Below the pieces are notes generated by a model, which did no database searches, was not told the DNA's origin, and saw only the letters and a list, made by a program, of their open reading frames with translations. A stretch of DNA of 5,937 nucleotides from the NCBI GenBank assembly GCA_934667465.1, contig CAKUMG010000413.1:1-5937 (forward strand), in the 5' to 3' direction. Positions 5,468 to 5,937 of this stretch are shown piece by piece (positions within the stretch are counted from its first letter, which is position 1; every line of letters begins with the position of its first letter). The DNA comes from an uncultured Actinoplanes sp. (GTDB lineage Bacteria; Actinomycetota; Actinomycetes; Mycobacteriales; Micromonosporaceae). A program made the position numbers and the translations under genes.

Positions 5468-5937
5468 TCAGCGCAGAGTCGCCGCCTCCAGGGCCACGCC
5501 GCCGCAGTCGCCGCCGAACGACTCGTCGGTGATCCAGGTCAGCGCGACCCGCCCGGCCTTCGGCGCGCGGTAGGTGACCACGAGCGCCGTCGTCCCGAGC
5601 GACGGACCCTCCTGCGTGAACGTGGCCGTCGCCACCGGGCCGCCGGTGGTCAGCTTCGCGGTCAGCTTGCCGCGCGCGGACACCGCGCCCACGTACAGCT
5701 TGAGGGTGCGTTCGGTGGTGTCCGCCGGCGCCGACAGCGTGAAGCCGTTGCCCTTGTCACAGGTGCGGATGCCGGTCGGGGTGCCGTCGGAGTTCGCCAC
5801 CGGGTCGCCGCCGGTCCAGCGGAACCGCTGCTCGCTGAGCCCGTGCCGGAACCGGGGCGCGGTCGGCGCGCCCTCGAGGATCGCGAACCTGCCGTCCGCC
5901 TTGCGCTCGAGCGAGACCGTGCCCTCCTGCCCCCAGT
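5468..5937 (-). CDS. C-terminal part of a probable secreted beta-sandwich protein (cut by window)
   Basis: The open frame runs from the right edge (first full codon ends at 5935) to TGA at 5468-5470 and shows 155 residues. It opens WGQEGTVSLERKADGRFAIL and continues with FRWTGGDP, then NGFTLSAPADTTERTLKLYVG, where alternating hydrophobic residues suggest beta strands, and ends VALEAATLR. From memory, the ADTTxRTLKLYVG...GNVxLxAATL pattern is that of a beta-sandwich module seen near the C-termini of large secreted or surface proteins; I cannot name the parent enzyme. Two cysteines (C59 and C144 of the fragment) could form a disulphide, which fits an extracellular location. Internal GTG codons such as 5800 are not needed as starts because the frame and domain continue upstream. 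Signal peptide and catalytic domain, if any, lie outside the window. The gap to the transporter is 66 bp with no clear promoter, so cotranscription is possible. Confidence 0.75.
   Translation of the reverse strand, partial: WGQEGTVSLERKADGRFAILEGAPTAPRFRHGLSEQRFRWTGGDPVANSDGTPTGIRTCDKGNGFTLSAPADTTERTLKLYVGAVSARGKLTAKLTTGGPVATATFTQEGPSLGTTALVVTYRAPKAGRVALTWITDESFGGDCGGVALEAATLR

Noticed and set aside
1..5937. tRNA, rRNA, CRISPR array, insertion sequence or integration site
   Set aside because: I saw no cloverleaf, regular spacer-repeat array, transposase motifs or terminal inverted repeats on either strand. The repeats present are short and local.

Overview
The window is very GC-rich. Codon third positions in the real genes are almost all G or C, and the trinucleotide TAA occurs only once on the given strand and TTA not at all. 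This composition, the GTG starts and the gene families point to a high-GC actinomycete. A Micromonosporaceae-like genus is possible, but the species cannot be fixed from the sequence.

All confident genes lie on the minus strand, so biological order runs from high to low coordinates. First (5468 to the right edge) comes the C-terminal part of a probable secreted, beta-rich protein, cut by the window. After 66 bp, which hold a perfect 9-bp hairpin directly next to a strong Shine-Dalgarno, comes an MMPL/RND-type membrane transporter (2801-5401). It has two DY proton-relay motifs, a long Pro/Ala-rich repetitive cytoplasmic tail, and the only TTA codon in the window. A 156-bp intergenic stretch (2645-2800) follows, with a candidate terminator hairpin and two back-to-back dyads. 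It probably carries the promoter of a two-gene unit.

That unit is a 525-residue atypical short-chain dehydrogenase/reductase (SDR) with an N-terminal four-cysteine zinc ribbon (1067-2644), followed with a 7-nt ATGGTGA overlap by an APH(6)/streptomycin 6-kinase-type small-molecule kinase (135-1073). The overlap and the lack of a well-placed ribosome binding site for the kinase suggest translational coupling.

The left end (1-134) has no confident gene. It holds a 23-bp direct repeat at a 34-bp period and possibly the last 11 codons of a convergent plus-strand gene.

The least ordinary part is the zinc-ribbon SDR. It keeps the Rossmann glycine motif, NNAA, the Ser and the Lys, but has Thr where the catalytic Tyr of YxxxK should be. 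It also has an insertion of about 110 residues, and it is coupled to a kinase with intact catalytic residues. Nothing here proves a new system. The SDR-kinase pair is the best candidate for an undescribed two-enzyme module. The transporter may act independently of it.
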